A stretch of 64,000 nt of DNA, from assembly GCA_904063045.1 (NCBI GenBank), contig CAJFCJ010000014.1:372001-436000 (forward strand). The letters run 5' to 3'. The notes beneath the pieces were generated by a model. The model saw nothing but the letters and a program-made list of their open reading frames with translations. It had not been told where the DNA came from and made no database searches. A program made the translations under genes and the position numbers. The DNA comes from Dimorphilus gyrociliatus. Lineage: Eukaryota > Annelida > Polychaeta > Dinophilidae. Shown piece after piece: positions 22,380 through 35,800 of the stretch (position 1 is the stretch's first letter; each line of letters starts with the position of its first letter).

Positions 22380-24400
22380 TCAAGCAAAGTTGGTTTCGTA
22401 GGCGACAAATTTTTTTTGAAAAGCTTTGATAAATTGATAATACTTATCATTCTTTATATCATTCTTTAATACGTAATGTCGACAATAAGTTTTTAGTCCA
22501 TTAAAGCATAGATTTTTCAAATTTGTTTTCTTTTTTAAAGATAAGGTAAAATGTTTTGGATTTTTATAAAAATTATTCAAGAATATTTCAAAACTATGTA
22601 AAAAATGTCGAAAATCATTTTTTGGCAACTGAAAATAGCAGAGAAGAAATTATTGATAAATTCAGTAAAAATGATAGAAAGAAAATAGTATATTACGTAT
22701 CTAAAATCAGTATCAATAAGCGATTTTAATAACAGATCGTAGGCATCCCCTTCCGGAAATGAATCAATTATTTCCAAATATTTTGAAGCTAATTGAATTT
22801 TTTTCATACACTGTATATAAAAAAGAAAAGAAGGTTAAAGATACTCTTTGTTCTTCTGCTTATGAATATTAATTAACTTAATTACAAAATGTATGTAATG
22901 AAATCTGGATAGAAGAATACTAGAAAGTTCGAATGAAACATGATAGAAGATCGAATTTCTTATACCAAGTTTATAAATCTCTTCAAAAATTTTACAACCA
23001 ATTTCGACTATTTTCATCCAATTATCCTCATTATTTGATACGATTTTGATACAATTAACTAATCTAAAGCACCATCTAACGGCTAGCAAATCGCCAAGAT
23101 TGTAACCACATTTCGTTATTGAATATTTATAAATATCTAAAATTTCCAGCAAAACCTTTTGGAATAGAAAAAGGAAAGAAACAATCTAAAATTAGTATCT
23201 CTGTTATCCAGTGTTCAAGTCTATTAACCTTCCAAAGTCTGTTAAGATTAATGGTCGTCCCGGAACAAAGGATTCTAACTAGAATAGTACTGTAATAGTT
23301 TATCTGAACCGGGGAGCATTTCAGATAGTCTAGAGCATTGACAATGATATTAGCATCAACATTTGCCTCCGACTAAATAGAAAAGAGAAGGTATAGAAGT
23401 ATTAATAGATTATTTATACTTACCAATCCCTGTTGAAAAAATAGAATATCTGAAGAAGTTGAAAGATACAAACAATATACGCCTACAGACTGGCAATCTA
23501 TTTCAAAGAATTCAAGGTTGCGATGATTCGCTATAAATTTCCTGGAAAGTAAGACAATAACTTTGATAAGTACAAATGAAATATGAATAATAATCATAAC
23601 TAATAATAGCATTCTTACTTGACTATATCTTGTGATATTGTAAAATGAAGATACACTCGGAAGAATTTTAACAATGTCCAAACGTTCGAGTTGATAAAGT
23701 TCTCTTCAATATATTCAAGACTTTTAGCCGTAATAAAGCCAATATTTAAATATTCAATACATTGAAGATGATATAGATAGTACAATTGTTGAAAATTAAT
23801 AACAACTTCATTAGAAATTCTATAATTAAACGATTTTAAACTGTGTAGATGTTCAATTGGAGATAATAATTGAACACTTGTCTTTGTTATATCCAAGTAT
23901 TCTAACGAAATTAATTCAATACATATGAAATTGAAGCAATTATCATCAAATTTCGTAAAGCTTACGTCCAATTTAATTAAATTCCTAAAATTTTTCAAAT
24001 GATTTATCGAACTAATTGGTTCTTTGTTACTAAGAAGACAATCTATTATAGATAATTCTCTTAAATTCTCATTATTAATATATTCAACCCAATCTGATAG
24101 ATAGAAATTATTTAAGTTTTGAATATGAATACATTCCAATGGATGATTCTTTAGAAAAGCCAAAAATGATTTATTTACTATTCTCCTTCCATTAAATTTT
24201 ACTCTTCTTAGTTTAGTTCTTATCGAATCGAAATATTCTAAACAATCCTCCTTAATGCCAAGGTTAAATTCGTCTAAATAAGTAAATATCCTCTCAGCCA
24301 AGTGACACGGAAGCCTCTTACCCTTATTCACATCAACATTTAGGATTATATAACTATTTTTAGCGATAAATCTTACACATAATTGCTTCAAGGTAAACAT
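22380..24400 (-). CDS. ZYG11-like LRR and armadillo protein
   Basis: The order of segments follows ZYG11/ZER1, substrate receptors of cullin-2 ubiquitin ligases that bind N-terminal degrons. The N-terminus has TLKQLCVRFIAKN, then LPCHLAERIF, then leucine-rich repeats (LEYLDITKTSVQLLSPIEHL is typical). After a phase-2 junction at about 23617 comes HRNLEFFEIDCQSVG, and after the next intron EANVDANIIVNALDYLK, which parallels the start of the ZYG11 armadillo part. Later exons (about 22835-23152, 22697-22807, 22380-22628) are helical and Lys-rich, fitting a short armadillo region. Introns between the last three exons are 50 to 80 nt. The protein is shorter and more diverged than vertebrate ZYG11, and low-complexity substitutions to Ile, Asn and Lys are frequent. 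Assignment to ZYG11 rather than another LRR receptor is likely, not certain. Confidence 0.65.
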
Positions 24401-25437
24401 TCTATTGGAAATGGAGCGTGTGAGTCATATTAATCTATTGATTCGCTTGGTTGTCAGGTGGAAAAAATATAGAAATATAAACTATAGTCTTGTAATTTTT
24501 AACTTTCTTTCAATCTCCCTAATAACTCTTTATTAATAGAAATGTATGATTGATATTGTCCATATCCGTTATCAGTTCTACATGTCATATGTTTTTAATA
24601 TATTTTCAATCTCCTTTATTTGACCTTTTTTTGCGCAATAAACGCGTTCAGAGCAATTGCATTTGTTTGACGAAAGAAGGTAAAAGTGTTTACAATAAAT
24701 AGAAAAGAAAATAAGCAAATACACGAATATTTGAATAAGAAAGATAGAGGAAGAAGTGAAAATAAAAGGCTATTGAAATAGAATACAATCAGCATATTTT
24801 AAAAATGTCCAGTTTAACAAGTTCCAAAAGTATAAAAACATCTGTTCAAGCTGTTCAAACAAATAAAAACTCTTTTCTTAAATATTTCAATAAACAAATA
24901 AAACAAAAATAGAATTTAAAAGTCTACATGTTTAAACTGTACTGTAAATTAATAACATTTACGGCAAATTGTTAATTAAAACAGAATAAAAAGCTAATAT
25001 ATCTTCAATAAATATGGTCCGATTTCTATTTTCTATCATTACGATTGAATGTTATATATGAAAGATGACATATTTCAAAAAAGATTATTGTATCCTCTTA
25101 ATAATAGCGTTATTTTATTTTATGGTTTTCTGAAATGGGAATTTTTACTTGCTATTTTTCGTGTCCTAGATATTTAAAAATAATCTTTGTAATAGAATTT
25201 TTAGTGTTTTCTTAGTCCTTTATACTTTTACTTTCTGTATTGTGGTTATATCTCTATTGGCTTTGTCAGAGTTAATACACCATACATCGAGATTAGATTA
25301 ACAGATAGTGATAAGGTCAAACTTCGAAACGTTTTCATTGGAAATGAAAATAGATTGTCACGTTTACAGTCAACATAAATAGTAAAACCAATAAAATACA
25401 ATTGAAATTGGTTTTTTAACAATGTAATTTCACTCTC
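24401..25437. other. 1 kb intergenic region
   Basis: AT-rich sequence between two minus-strand genes. It should hold the promoter of the ZYG11-like gene. I find no supported exon on either strand. Confidence 0.45.
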
Positions 25438-26690
25438 TTAGGCAATTGAATAATCCACTTTACAAACATCAATTGATAGATTTTTATTATTCAGAATTAG
25501 TAGAAAGCTTCCAGAACTGGTGTTATTGACACAAGTATATTTGCAGTAGGAGTTATCTAATAAGGTGATATCACAACGACTCGTATAGTCATTTCCGTTA
25601 GATAATTTTCTACTTACTGCTAAATTATGAAGGATATGGTGGATGATTAATATCATAGTTCCTGTTTACCAAAAGCATTAACCTAGAGATTGAATTTCTT
25701 GAAAACTTTAATGGAAAACACGTTGAATCATCATGATCAATAAAAAGATTTAATGACTTTTCATATTGACAATCAAAATTTTCAAGAGAACTTAATTCTG
25801 ATATAGAATTTTCATCTAAAATCTTACCGTAAACTTTAACAGTTGCAAAGCCAGGTGAAAGATTCTGGTATAAGGATAGTATTATAATCTTTAACGTTTT
25901 AGTTGTATAATTCTTATCAAGTTCAATTTCAACTTCATCCAATCTACCGCTTGGCATTATAAAATTCATAAAGCTACCATCTTCCATTTCCAGGTCAATG
26001 TTCTTCCTTTGTTGAAGGATAACTTTATAAATTGTATATCGGGATTCAAATATAAGTTCATAGAATGCGGGTGTTGTTGTATCTGAGGCCTCCCATTCCC
26101 TACCTGTTTCTAATGATAGAGTAGATGGATCTTAATAACTCAATTCGTTTAAAGCGAATTGACATAATTTATTACCCCTGAAACTAGACTGACTACATAA
26201 TGTACCCCTATTAAATTGAGCTATATTTCTTTCTGATCTTATTCCATTATCTGTAAACTTGATTTCCGAACCTTCAACTTTTGACGGACAAAATTTGTAT
26301 TTACAAAAGTAGACAAATGCATAAATTTGAATTTCCCCAACACCATTAGAAAATGTCAATGTTATTTTCGTTCGAGAATTTTCCATTCCATCAAAAAATG
26401 CTGATGGTATTAATTTCAGCAAGCAAATTCCAGTGTAAATTGATCCAAAATTTTACTGGATTTGGAAATGTTGATAGCCAAAAGTGTGGAATGCTTGAAT
26501 TAACGTTAAAGATTCCATCATAAACTTTTTCACAATTATGATCTTCATCTTGAAAAGATGAAATTTGGAATTCAATTGAAAATTTGGAATTTATTATATT
26601 CATTAACTGTCTGCCATATTTTGAATTTGACGATATTGTTGAAAAACTTGAAATATATAATAAAAGAGAGAAAGAATAAAAATTGAACAT
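25438..26690 (-). CDS. secreted protein with galactose-binding-like domains
   Basis: The start at 26690 gives a signal peptide (MFNFYSFSLLLYISSF). Two modules resemble discoidin or fucolectin-type galactose-binding folds. The first has VYDGIFNVNSSIPHFWLS and then FWINLHWNLLAEINTISI. The second follows a 75-nt intron (donor near 26206, acceptor near 26132) that joins IAQFNR to DPSTLSLETGREW; it has PAFYELIF, VEIELDKNYTTKTLKIII and VKVYGKI. A third begins at the residues CQYEKSLNLFIDHDDSTCF. The junction to the last coding segment (25438-25640) is not resolved. Inside the first module the frame shifts at a run of six T near 26404, where INTISIF ends and FFDGMENS continues in another frame. This is either a sequencing or assembly error or a real lesion. 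Confidence 0.55.
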
Positions 26691-26948
26691 TTGTCACTTT
26701 CTAATATTCAGAATGATTGAATATTATTCAAGTAAAAACTTCATTATTCTTATTTCCTACGTAGTTGCCTGTAAAAGATTTCCACTTAAGAGTAATAAAC
26801 TATGAAATACATAGATTACTTTATTATTTTTAAACTGTTGTTAATGATAAGAAACAGATTCGTTTGCATTTTCTACTTGTTGTATTACAACGATGTAGAA
26901 TACACAAATGTACATTATACATGTTTCAATATGGAAGTCATAATGGGA
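26691..26948. other. short spacer before the first BIR gene
   Basis: Spacer between the lectin-like gene's start and the BIR gene's stop, both on the minus strand. Only a plus-strand antisense frame is open here; see the rejected list. Confidence 0.4.
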
Positions 26949-27669
26949 CTACTCCCTACAATTTCTCAAATGAGGGCAATTGGGAAAATGTTTCTTGTGC
27001 TCGTCAAGTGGTTTGTCCCCCAGACTCCACTTTCTTAAAATACCATTACAGAAGTAACATTGGACCCTATCAGCTAATCCTAAATAGAAAAATCCCACTC
27101 TTGCTAGTTCTTTTTCATCGATTACACTCTTGAGAGGCCAAGGATTTTTTGGATTTGTAAATGTATTTAGTCTATCCTTCTCTCTTGATAAATCCTCAGC
27201 ACTATTGTCGAATGTGTATGATGCGTTTAGATTTTTTTCGGCTGCTTTAGTCGGCATCTCTGGGCTGTCTTGCGCTGATTTTCCATAACGATTCGGTTTC
27301 GGACGTGCCTGCTGAACCGATTGTGACTGATTTCTAAGAGGATTACTGGAGGCAGCAGAGGGGACGTCAGAAAGTTCGTTATATTGAAATTCAAGCTTAT
27401 TTTCAGAATCATTAGACGATAATACAGCTTTTTCTTTTTTAGCACTCTGAGGAGAGTCCTTATAATATTCACAAGTAGTTTTATGTTTAAGATCTGTCAT
27501 GTCTTTTTCATAAAAACAGAAATGTTTTACTGCGCATTTATGACACGCAATACTATCATCGTCCCTGAAGTAATAATATCCATTATATGCCAATTGAGCG
27601 AAGGTACATTTACACATTTTACATTGTTTATAAGAAGAGAGTCGCTTAGTCGCCTTATCCATATTATAC

Positions 27670-27671
<2 letters not shown>
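26949..27671 (-). CDS. two-BIR IAP-like protein, first copy
   Basis: A single open frame of 240 residues carries two baculoviral IAP repeat (BIR) domains. BIR domains bind zinc and typically dock caspases or IAP-binding peptides. The second BIR (about residues 165-235) is canonical: CYFC, 16 residues, H, 6 residues, C, with the GDKP turn and a hydrophobic WPL and GFFYLG. The first (about 10-70) is degenerate: CHKC is present, but the last pair is H-x3-C and the Trp and GD turn are missing. A Ser- and Asn-rich linker joins them. There is no RING or CARD. The start at 27671 (MYNMDK) abuts an AT microsatellite. The next gene upstream is a paralog. A role in cell-death control is inferred from the family. 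Confidence 0.8.
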
Positions 27672-27702
<31 letters not shown>

Positions 27703-27722
27703 CATATATATATATAGGTATA
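27664..27722. repeat. AT-rich dinucleotide microsatellite
   Basis: TA repeats are interrupted by TG and CA steps. They touch the start codon of the first BIR gene and so occupy its 5' leader. Confidence 0.8.
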
Positions 27723-28877
27723 TATCTAAATATGTTCGTAACTTTCAAAGATAGTCCGAAATTGAAATCAAGCTTCGGATAAAACTTTGAATGATAGATT
27801 ATTCGTACCAATATTTCTTATTTGAAAATATCTGTTAAAAATAACGACAAATATTAAATTATTATCATTAATAGTAGTAATTTTCTATTTTCAATTCTAT
27901 TTAATATAAAAAGCCCCGATTATCGCTCACTTTTTAGGGCGTATTATTTCAGATTACATTTCAAAATATCCATTTTAACTTAATATTACCAAAGTTATAA
28001 TTATATAATTCTCTGAACAATACAATTGACGAGAATTAAAGCCGTGAGTATTACTAAACACTCTGAAATAGTCAATGTACTTTCCCCATTCTAACACTTC
28101 TATAACCAGTTTTCAAATAAAACGTTGATAACCCTGACGAAAAATGTACTGTACCTGTAAGAACATCCAGTTTTTCGTATTTGTAGCTATTAAGATAATT
28201 GATAATGCTCCAACTATGTTTAACTTTTCCCTTCAACTTGGAGCGATCACAGCATATTACAGAATGAGCCTTCACAAAAAAGGGAATTTCCAGTTTCAAA
28301 AATAGCTCAATGGTTATACGGCTTATCAAAGAGCTATGGTTGGTGTTGGAATTTCCATGATTTTTATTCAACGGTTTTATCAATCGAACAGAAAAACCAG
28401 AAAGCTCATCCTATTATTTGTCTATAATAGTCTTTTTAATGTTTATCTGCTGTCTTGTTATTTAAAACTCTTTTTAGTTGATAATTTTCTATGTTTTTAC
28501 TTTCGATTTTCATTTAACTGATGTTATGTGGTGTTTTGGTGGCAAGGGTCAGTCTCCGGTTAGATAAACAAATCTTAAGATATTCATATTGAACTGCTTA
28601 TCTTTATGACAAATGTATACGTTATATAAAAACTGTACAGAGTCATTTCATTATTCATTTACTTTTATAAACGAAAGAAGGAAAACCCATCTTGGCCTAA
28701 ATTCACGACGCAATGCTTAATGCTTTTAATCGTTGAATAAAACCACATCATTTATCGTTTAATATAGAACCCTGGATTTGTCAATATTTCATTTCTATAT
28801 TTAGAGTTTTAGCCTGATAGAAATGATTAACACGAGATTTATAAATTAAATAATAAATGTAAATTATGCAATTGCTT
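27723..28877. other. spacer between the two BIR genes
   Basis: A 103-codon minus-strand frame (28072-28383) is the only long open stretch. It has no recognisable domain and no supported splice partners, so I leave it uncalled; it could be a decayed exon. Confidence 0.4.
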
Positions 28878-29594
28878 TTAAATATTATTTCGTTTATTAA
28901 GTGCATATGAACAGTGTGGAAAATGTTTTAAATGTTCAACTAATGGTTTATCTCCATAGCTCCATTTGCGGAGTATTCCATTGCAATGGAAACATTGTAC
29001 TCTGTCTCCAACTCCCAAATAATGGAATCCTGCCTCTGCAAGCTCTTTTGCTTCAATGACATTTTTAAGGGGCCAATCTTTAAAAGTTAAATATCTTTGA
29101 GAGACTTTTTGCAAATCGTCTTTTAAAAACGTTCTATCCAGATTATTATCAATGCACGAATCGCAACAATCCGAATCGTTTGATGAAATACTGTCATCTT
29201 CCAGTGAATTTTTTTGAAATTGTTCCCGATTTTCCTCGTTTGACGAAGAGAATGAAGATAATGAAAGTGAATTTGTACAGCCTGAGGAAGGAAAACTTGT
29301 AAGACTTAGAGTCATTTTTTCAGCTTTATTCTTTTCCAATTCACGTTGCATTGAACAACCCGATTTATGAATTAATGACTGCATATTTAAATTTTCAAAG
29401 TTTGTAATTATACAACCACACTCAAAACATCTTATAGATCTATCATCATATACGTAATAGAAGCCCAACATAGATAATTTAGACCAGCTTAGACTCCAAG
29501 ATGGAGCATCTTTATATGTTCGTAATCTTGCTGGAAGCTTTATGAAGGTCATCATAAAGTTATTAATTCGAATTTTCCCAAAAACGAATACCAC
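28878..29594 (-). CDS. two-BIR IAP-like protein, second copy
   Basis: A paralog of the neighbouring gene, 238 residues if translation starts at 29594; a start at the paired Met near 29555 is about as likely. The second BIR (about residues 165-232) is canonical with CFHC, 16 residues, H, 6 residues, C. The first BIR (about 20-82) is better preserved than in the other copy: a Trp pair, GFYYVYDD and CFEC are present, but it ends in the same H-x3-C spacing (IHKSGC). The linker is very rich in Ser and acidic residues. There is no RING or CARD. The shared odd spacing shows that the altered first BIR predates the duplication. Confidence 0.8.
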   Translation of the reverse strand: MVFVFGKIRINNFMMTFIKLPARLRTYKDAPSWSLSWSKLSMLGFYYVYDDRSIRCFECGCIITNFENLNMQSLIHKSGCSMQRELEKNKAEKMTLSLTSFPSSGCTNSLSLSSFSSSNEENREQFQKNSLEDDSISSNDSDCCDSCIDNNLDRTFLKDDLQKVSQRYLTFKDWPLKNVIEAKELAEAGFHYLGVGDRVQCFHCNGILRKWSYGDKPLVEHLKHFPHCSYALNKRNNI

Positions 29595-31152
29595 TACGTT
29601 GCCCTAATTAGATAAACAATACCCTTTAGGTGCAACTCTTCTTTACCAAGAATATATAAATATCTACGAAGACAAATCCAATAGAACAGTGTCGTGGACA
29701 TTATCTAACTAAAAGTTATATGTTATATATAATATATATATAAGCATAAAACCATAGGAATTCCAGTTTCGTCTCGACGGATTAATGTAAACAAATGCCA
29801 TATTCATCGTTTTTTTTATGTTACTTTTACTGTTTACTTCCTATTCTTCCTTTTTCTACAAAATGTTTACTTTTTGAATTCCATATCACCTCTCATATTG
29901 ATGGATTGAAGAGATAAAGACGTTGGACGACTATTTACCAAAACAACAAGTGCTTGTTATATCAGTTAAAGATACGTTTTTATTTTTAGACCTAGGATAA
30001 ATACATTATACTCACTTCAGACAAATAATCTATCAATTGAACCAATTTTATCATATTGTTTAGTTCGATCATGTAGAAATATAAGAATATCTGCCTTTGT
30101 AACTACTATAATAGTCGATAGATGTCTCCACTGTCGGGAGATGTCACCAACCCAACCGCTAGCAGGCGCATCTTGACGCAGCACCCGGCGTCAAAAACTG
30201 ACAGATCAATATACTAGCGTTTCTGGCGTTAACAAGGCGTCCCTCCCCCTATTCGCCGGTATTAAACCGTAAGTACTCTCTAATTTTAAAAGAACACCCT
30301 TAAAAAAAATATATCCTTATCGTACTCGTGCCTATTACGTAATGCCTGAGAGAGATAGAGAGAGGGAGAGACAGAAATCGATGCCGAGGAGAAAGAGAGA
30401 AGTGGCGAATTCTTAAAGGGCACCCGGTTAATCGGAAATACTAGGATTCCATTCCGCTCTTATTCTAGCGTCTTCTTTTTCGTACAACAGCTATTTTAAA
30501 GATAGATTTACTGCTATCAATAATGAGTTAACGTTTACCCTTTTAAAGCTTAGGGAGCAATAGAGCGATACCTAAGGTGCTTTTGAACCCCACCGGAAAT
30601 GAATGAACATGACAAGTTGATAGAAGAGCGTGTTTATTAATCAATTATTAACGGTGAGTAGCGTCGATTGTTCAAGAAAGTCATACTGATCAATAATCAT
30701 AGTACCAGTCTTTTATAGTATTATCACGAATACAGTTAAATAGCAGAAAAATTATGACGCCTACGTTTTCTTCTTTCATTCTACTTTTTCCTTACATCTT
30801 ATTTTTTCTCCGTCTTCTTATTCCTTTTCCTCTTTCCCTTTTTCCCGTCCCTTGTCCGCCGTCTTCTATCGTCTTCTTTCTTTATTGTATATTATGTATG
30901 TCTTTTATTATTTCTTAACTTTTATCTTATTTTCGCCAATTCCAGGTGATATTCGAATGAAGCGAACAAATCGAAAAAGTACGAGTTTTTAATTACAACG
31001 TTCCTTTGTCGTCTTTGACGAAAAACTGTAAAGAAGAGAGAAGAGAGGATAGGGAGGAAGAGAGATAGCTAAAGAAAAAGTTGGCATATCCTTGTCTCTC
31101 TTTCATTCTCTTTCTCTTTTTCCCCATTCTTCTAATTCGTTTTTTATATATT
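29595..31152. other. 1.5 kb region upstream of the SLC6-like gene
   Basis: This region should hold the second BIR gene's promoter and the SLC6-like gene's promoter and leader. A less AT-rich patch lies at about 30120-30280 and ends in a donor-like CCGTAAGTACT, which may be an untranslated exon. A purine tract of GAGA type runs near 30349-30380. No coding exon is supported. Confidence 0.4.
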
Positions 31153-32774
31153 ATGAATTGTCAAACGAATGAATCGACGTCACCGAATGGGAAATGGAAT
31201 ATTCTACAATCTTTGGCTATTTGTTTGTGCTTAATGAGCATTCGTTCTCTGTGGTCGTTCGCTTATCTCATGCTGCTACCGCATTCGTCCGCGTCCCTAC
31301 TACCCTATTACATCTACCTCTTCCTCCTAATGGCGCCTGCAATTTTCCTCCAATTCGAGGTCGGCGCAACTTATAAAGCGGGAATCGCTAGGATTTGCAC
31401 CAAGGCCAAACCGCTCTTTAAAGGTTTTAAAAATTATATCTTTCATCATAAGTACGATGGTAGAATAATCTGTCTTTCTAATGTTTTGATAGACTCTTTT
31501 CCTTCTCCTTCTTCTTCTTCTTCCAATACTCTTTTGATTTCCTCTTAAGTTCTTCTGCTTGCCCTTATATATTTTTAATCATTATAACTACAGTTAAATT
31601 TAAAAGTAATTGCAGTTGTTGCAGCACTTATCACATTAATTTTTTTATTCTCTTTGCTATCGGGGTTTTTTTTACATGTTTTTCATGGAGATAGGGTAAA
31701 AAGAGAAGGAAAAATGTCGAATGAAAATTCATAGTTAGTAGAAAGTGTATACTGCAATTGGAACGGGAGACGTCTCTTAGCAATCCCGTATAACCGTTCG
31801 ACTGTAACCAGTAAGCCAATATGTAAAAATTTTGCCTAAACTGACGTCCGACCAATCAAGAAGCAGGCGCTGCCTGCCCAGATTGTCGCCTAAAAAAATA
31901 TGGCTAGTGTTCAGCGGAACAAATACTTTAAAATGAATAAAACGAGTTAGAGGCGTCTGAAATTGTTAAATTAGATTTAGAAGCAGACACATGATAGAGA
32001 CGCGGCCTTTCCGTTCTCTTCTCATTTCCAATTTCATCGTACTAGTAGAAAATTTGCTTAATCAATCACTTTTACATATTATATCGTTTTTCTATGCAAG
32101 CTTATGGATGATAGTATTGATTGAAAGTAAATAATTAATCAACAGGAATCGGCATCGCTTACATAATAAAACTGGTGCTAACAATCATATACATGCAGTA
32201 TCCACTTGGGCATATCATCTATATTTTATATAAAGTTATTCAGGGTGACGTTCGAACATGGAATTCTAAAGATTTAAATTTTGGAAGCCTTATAAATAGT
32301 ACCACAGCTAGACCAAGGGACACATTCTATCAACTAGACATACTCCGAACACACAAGTCCGAAGGACTAGGGCACAATGGTACATTTGTTTGGTACCTCT
32401 CTCTATGCTCTATTCTCGTATTCGTCCTCATCTTTTTCTATACTCATAGAGGTCCCAGATTTTTTGGATGGGTAAGCATTTCTGTTTTCTTACCTTTTTA
32501 TGTCTTTGTACAGTATACATTAGACTAAATGTATGTATATATATGTATATTTCCCTACTTAATCGATTTTCAATTACCGAGATATTTACCTGTGATGCAC
32601 TTGACGAAAAATATGAATGAAATAAGACGTCTATTATAATTTAGCATTTGAAAGCCCCTAAAAGCCTGTAATAGTTCTTTACGACATAAAAATCGACGTT
32701 TAACAAATAATAAACGTAAGAAAGATGGATAGATGGATAAAAGATAGATAGATAGATAGATAGATAGATGGATG

Positions 32775-32823
<49 letters not shown>

Positions 32824-35800
32824 AGAAAAAGGAAGGAAATGAAAAATAAAACCGTGATTTTTTATGTTTTATTCTTCAAAAAAAGGTTGTTTTTCCTTTT
32901 TTATTCCACAAGTACACCATGTACAGATTACCAATCAAGTTTTTATTGATGTAATAAATGTCAAGGCTACGCCTGTAAGCTGTTTTAGTAGGAGGTTGAT
33001 TATACTATTTAACAATTACTACTCTCTTAATTATTCTATATAGACATTCTTTTATTCTAATTTCCTTTATAATATTTTCATAGATTTAACATTTGTCAGC
33101 AGTTTTTTTTATATTTACTATTGTTTAACAGATTGTCCTTTTATCAGCAACCTTTTCATTTGCTCTCTTCATCCTCTTTATTGCCTATGCCTTTTCCGCA
33201 TTAAAATTCTCCAAGGAAGAAAGCGCTACTAAAAGTTTAAATTTAGTCTACGAGGCGGATTGGCGGAGGTTAGGCTTAAAGAATCGTTCAAATCCTAGTC
33301 AAACTACTCTACCAAAGGCAACGTTCAACGTCCTATACCAACCTGAACCTCCCGTCATTAAACAACCTGACGCTCTACTGGTGAGTCAGGCTTGCGTAAG
33401 TGTAAAAATCAAGCGCGCCATCTGTGCTTTTTAGATCATATTTACTGTATGTATATCTTAAGATAAGAAGAAAAGACAAAGGGATTATGAGCGCAATACA
33501 ATCTTACAGTTCTTTATTTTTTGTATACATATATATATACTGTATAAGGTATATACTAAGATATTAATAGCTCACAATGGCGAAATGAAACGCCTCTTTC
33601 GTTAAATGATTTCGTAGTTAAGCCAACCGATTGTAAGAAATATTCATTAAGTATTAATACTGTATAGGTTAAAAAAAAGTATAAAAAAGAAAAAAGCCGT
33701 GTCATTTTCATTGATAGATCTGGTTAAGACCGTTGATAGAAGTCGTTTTAGCATCCCAAATTGGTTCTGGAATATTGCCAGCCGTTGGAAAATTTGGTGG
33801 GAATCGATTGGGAAGGATAGTGCCAATTTTTTTCACTCTATTCGTTGCCGTATTACCGCATTTGTGCACTTGCGCAATACTGCCCTATATCGATTTATAT
33901 TTACACGTAATTTGGACGCATAGAGAGAAGAAACATCATAAAGAAGTTTGGTACAGACATGGTTTGTAAATAATTAATAAATATAAAATTATAGACAAAT
34001 AAATTCGTTTGCTTATGCAATATTCGATATATTAAAACGAAATTTTCAGCTCCCTTCTCGGGACCTTTGTTCCAAGAAGGCCTTTGGGCTTTTATGGGCT
34101 CAGATATTGGGATTACTCCTGCAATTCGTATTCTATTCTTCGTCATGTTATTCTTTATTCAATTCCATATCGTAGTAAGTGCTTGCCTTTTATTCCATTT
34201 ACCATTATTACTTTTACTATAACTATTATTACTATTATTACTATAACTTATTTGTGTACTTATCTCTTTTATCTCTGCTTACTTTTAATATAAACCATCG
34301 ACTATTTAACCATCTCTTACCTGTTTAACAGGCTTTGTACATGTTGGTGTTATTGGATTCACTAGAAGAGTACCTTTTGCCTCTCTGGAAAAGAGCTTTA
34401 ACTCAGTCCAAGTGCATTTTTCGAATGACATTATCGTTTAGTCTATGTGCCTTGATGTACCTTCTTACTCTACCTTTAAACTTTTCGGTAAGTTGTTAAA
34501 CACAAGCCTTTCTTCCCCCTTCCCACCTTCTCTCTATCTTATCTACATCCTACACTCTCATTCGCCTTACGCGCTCACTCCTCTCTCTTCCTTAAGCTCT
34601 TCTCCTTACCTTTTTTCTTACCTAAATAGGGAGGATTTTATTGGATAGCTATTCTAGACGGCTATACAGAAAAACTACTCTGCCTCTTAATACTATTTAG
34701 TATCGTACCATTTACAATATCTTATCGTAAGTTTTCTCATTAAGTATCCCATTAGTTTTTTACTAACATTACATAATTATAGTAAAAAAGAGACCGAAAA
34801 CATATTGCGGTACATTATTATGTATCTGGTTTTGTTTCTCATCAGTTATCGTATCGGTAAGTACAATATTAAAAGACTTTTTTTTTCAAGATTTTGTTCT
34901 CATTAGTTATCACAGTAATTATTAATTTTACTTAGTGTATAGATAGGTGGCGCACGATAAAAACCGAGCAGTTTATAATCTAATAATTTCGCTTTTTGCG
35001 CTTGACTATGTCACTTGTGCGACTTTTAAGTGTAGGTTTTGCATGATTGAGTATCCTTCCTTTTTCATAATTTAGTACATTTAATTCCCTTGCAAAGTAT
35101 AAGATGTTTGGAATATATAACGATATAATACACGCATGTAGATAGATGCATCACTCTCTCTCTCTCTCCCTGCAGAGATACTTGTCGGTCTGCCCAAATT
35201 GCAAATTTACATGCTAGTAATTACGACGCACAGTACTTTAAACCAAGAAGATTACTTGAGATATTGAGCGGCTTTTTGATTATGTAACTTACTAATTAAT
35301 TTCGCTACCAGTGCCACCTTATTAGCATTGACAAAAGCTTAATAATTAATAACTAACTATGCGTAGGCTGATTCCGTTTTATTTTTCCTCTTTTCATTTA
35401 TCATTTCTTTTTAATGAAAGACGGCGAATGTCGTCAAGTCTTGCTTTTGGTCAGAGATTACGTCAAGTTCACTTGTAAGAAACAAAGAAAAAAAAAAGAA
35501 ACGCTCAATTTTCTTCAATGAGCACTAATTGCCATTCCCGGAGACTTTTAATTAGTTTAATAAATCTATTAAATATACAATATATATGACTATCTATCTC
35601 TATTATCAATGGCTGTAGGCATAAGGAGATTGATTGTAAAGAGCGGGTAATATGCAGAAAGAATATACTCTATATAAAGTATATAAATTTATATATCTAT
35701 ATATGTATCCCTCGCTTGAAATAATATTAAAAAGACGAGCAAGCTGTAGCTGTTTTATCCGTAGGCAATACTGGTTTTTTACAGTACGAATTCATTACGT

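Noticed and set aside
26132..26206. In-frame stop in the lectin-like gene after NELSY
   Set aside because: A 75-nt GT-AG intron with matching phase removes the stop and joins IAQFNR to DPSTLSLETG, so it is not a lesion.
26802..27133. Plus-strand frame with a sushi-like pattern (NEGNWENVSCARQVVCPP)
   Set aside because: It is exactly antisense to the canonical second BIR of the minus-strand gene, has no splice context or signal peptide, and the pattern arises from complementing the BIR cysteine and His codons.
28072..28383. 103-codon minus-strand frame between the BIR genes
   Set aside because: No domain, no supported splice partner, no start context; possibly a decayed exon.
31081..31152. 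Hydrophobic N-terminal extension of the SLC6-like protein
   Set aside because: It has no ATG; the first in-frame ATG is at 31153, and SLC6 proteins have a cytosolic N-terminus without a signal peptide.
32735..32820. Regular short repeats as a CRISPR-like array
   Set aside because: They are simple GATA and TA microsatellite repeats without spacers, in an intron of a eukaryotic gene.
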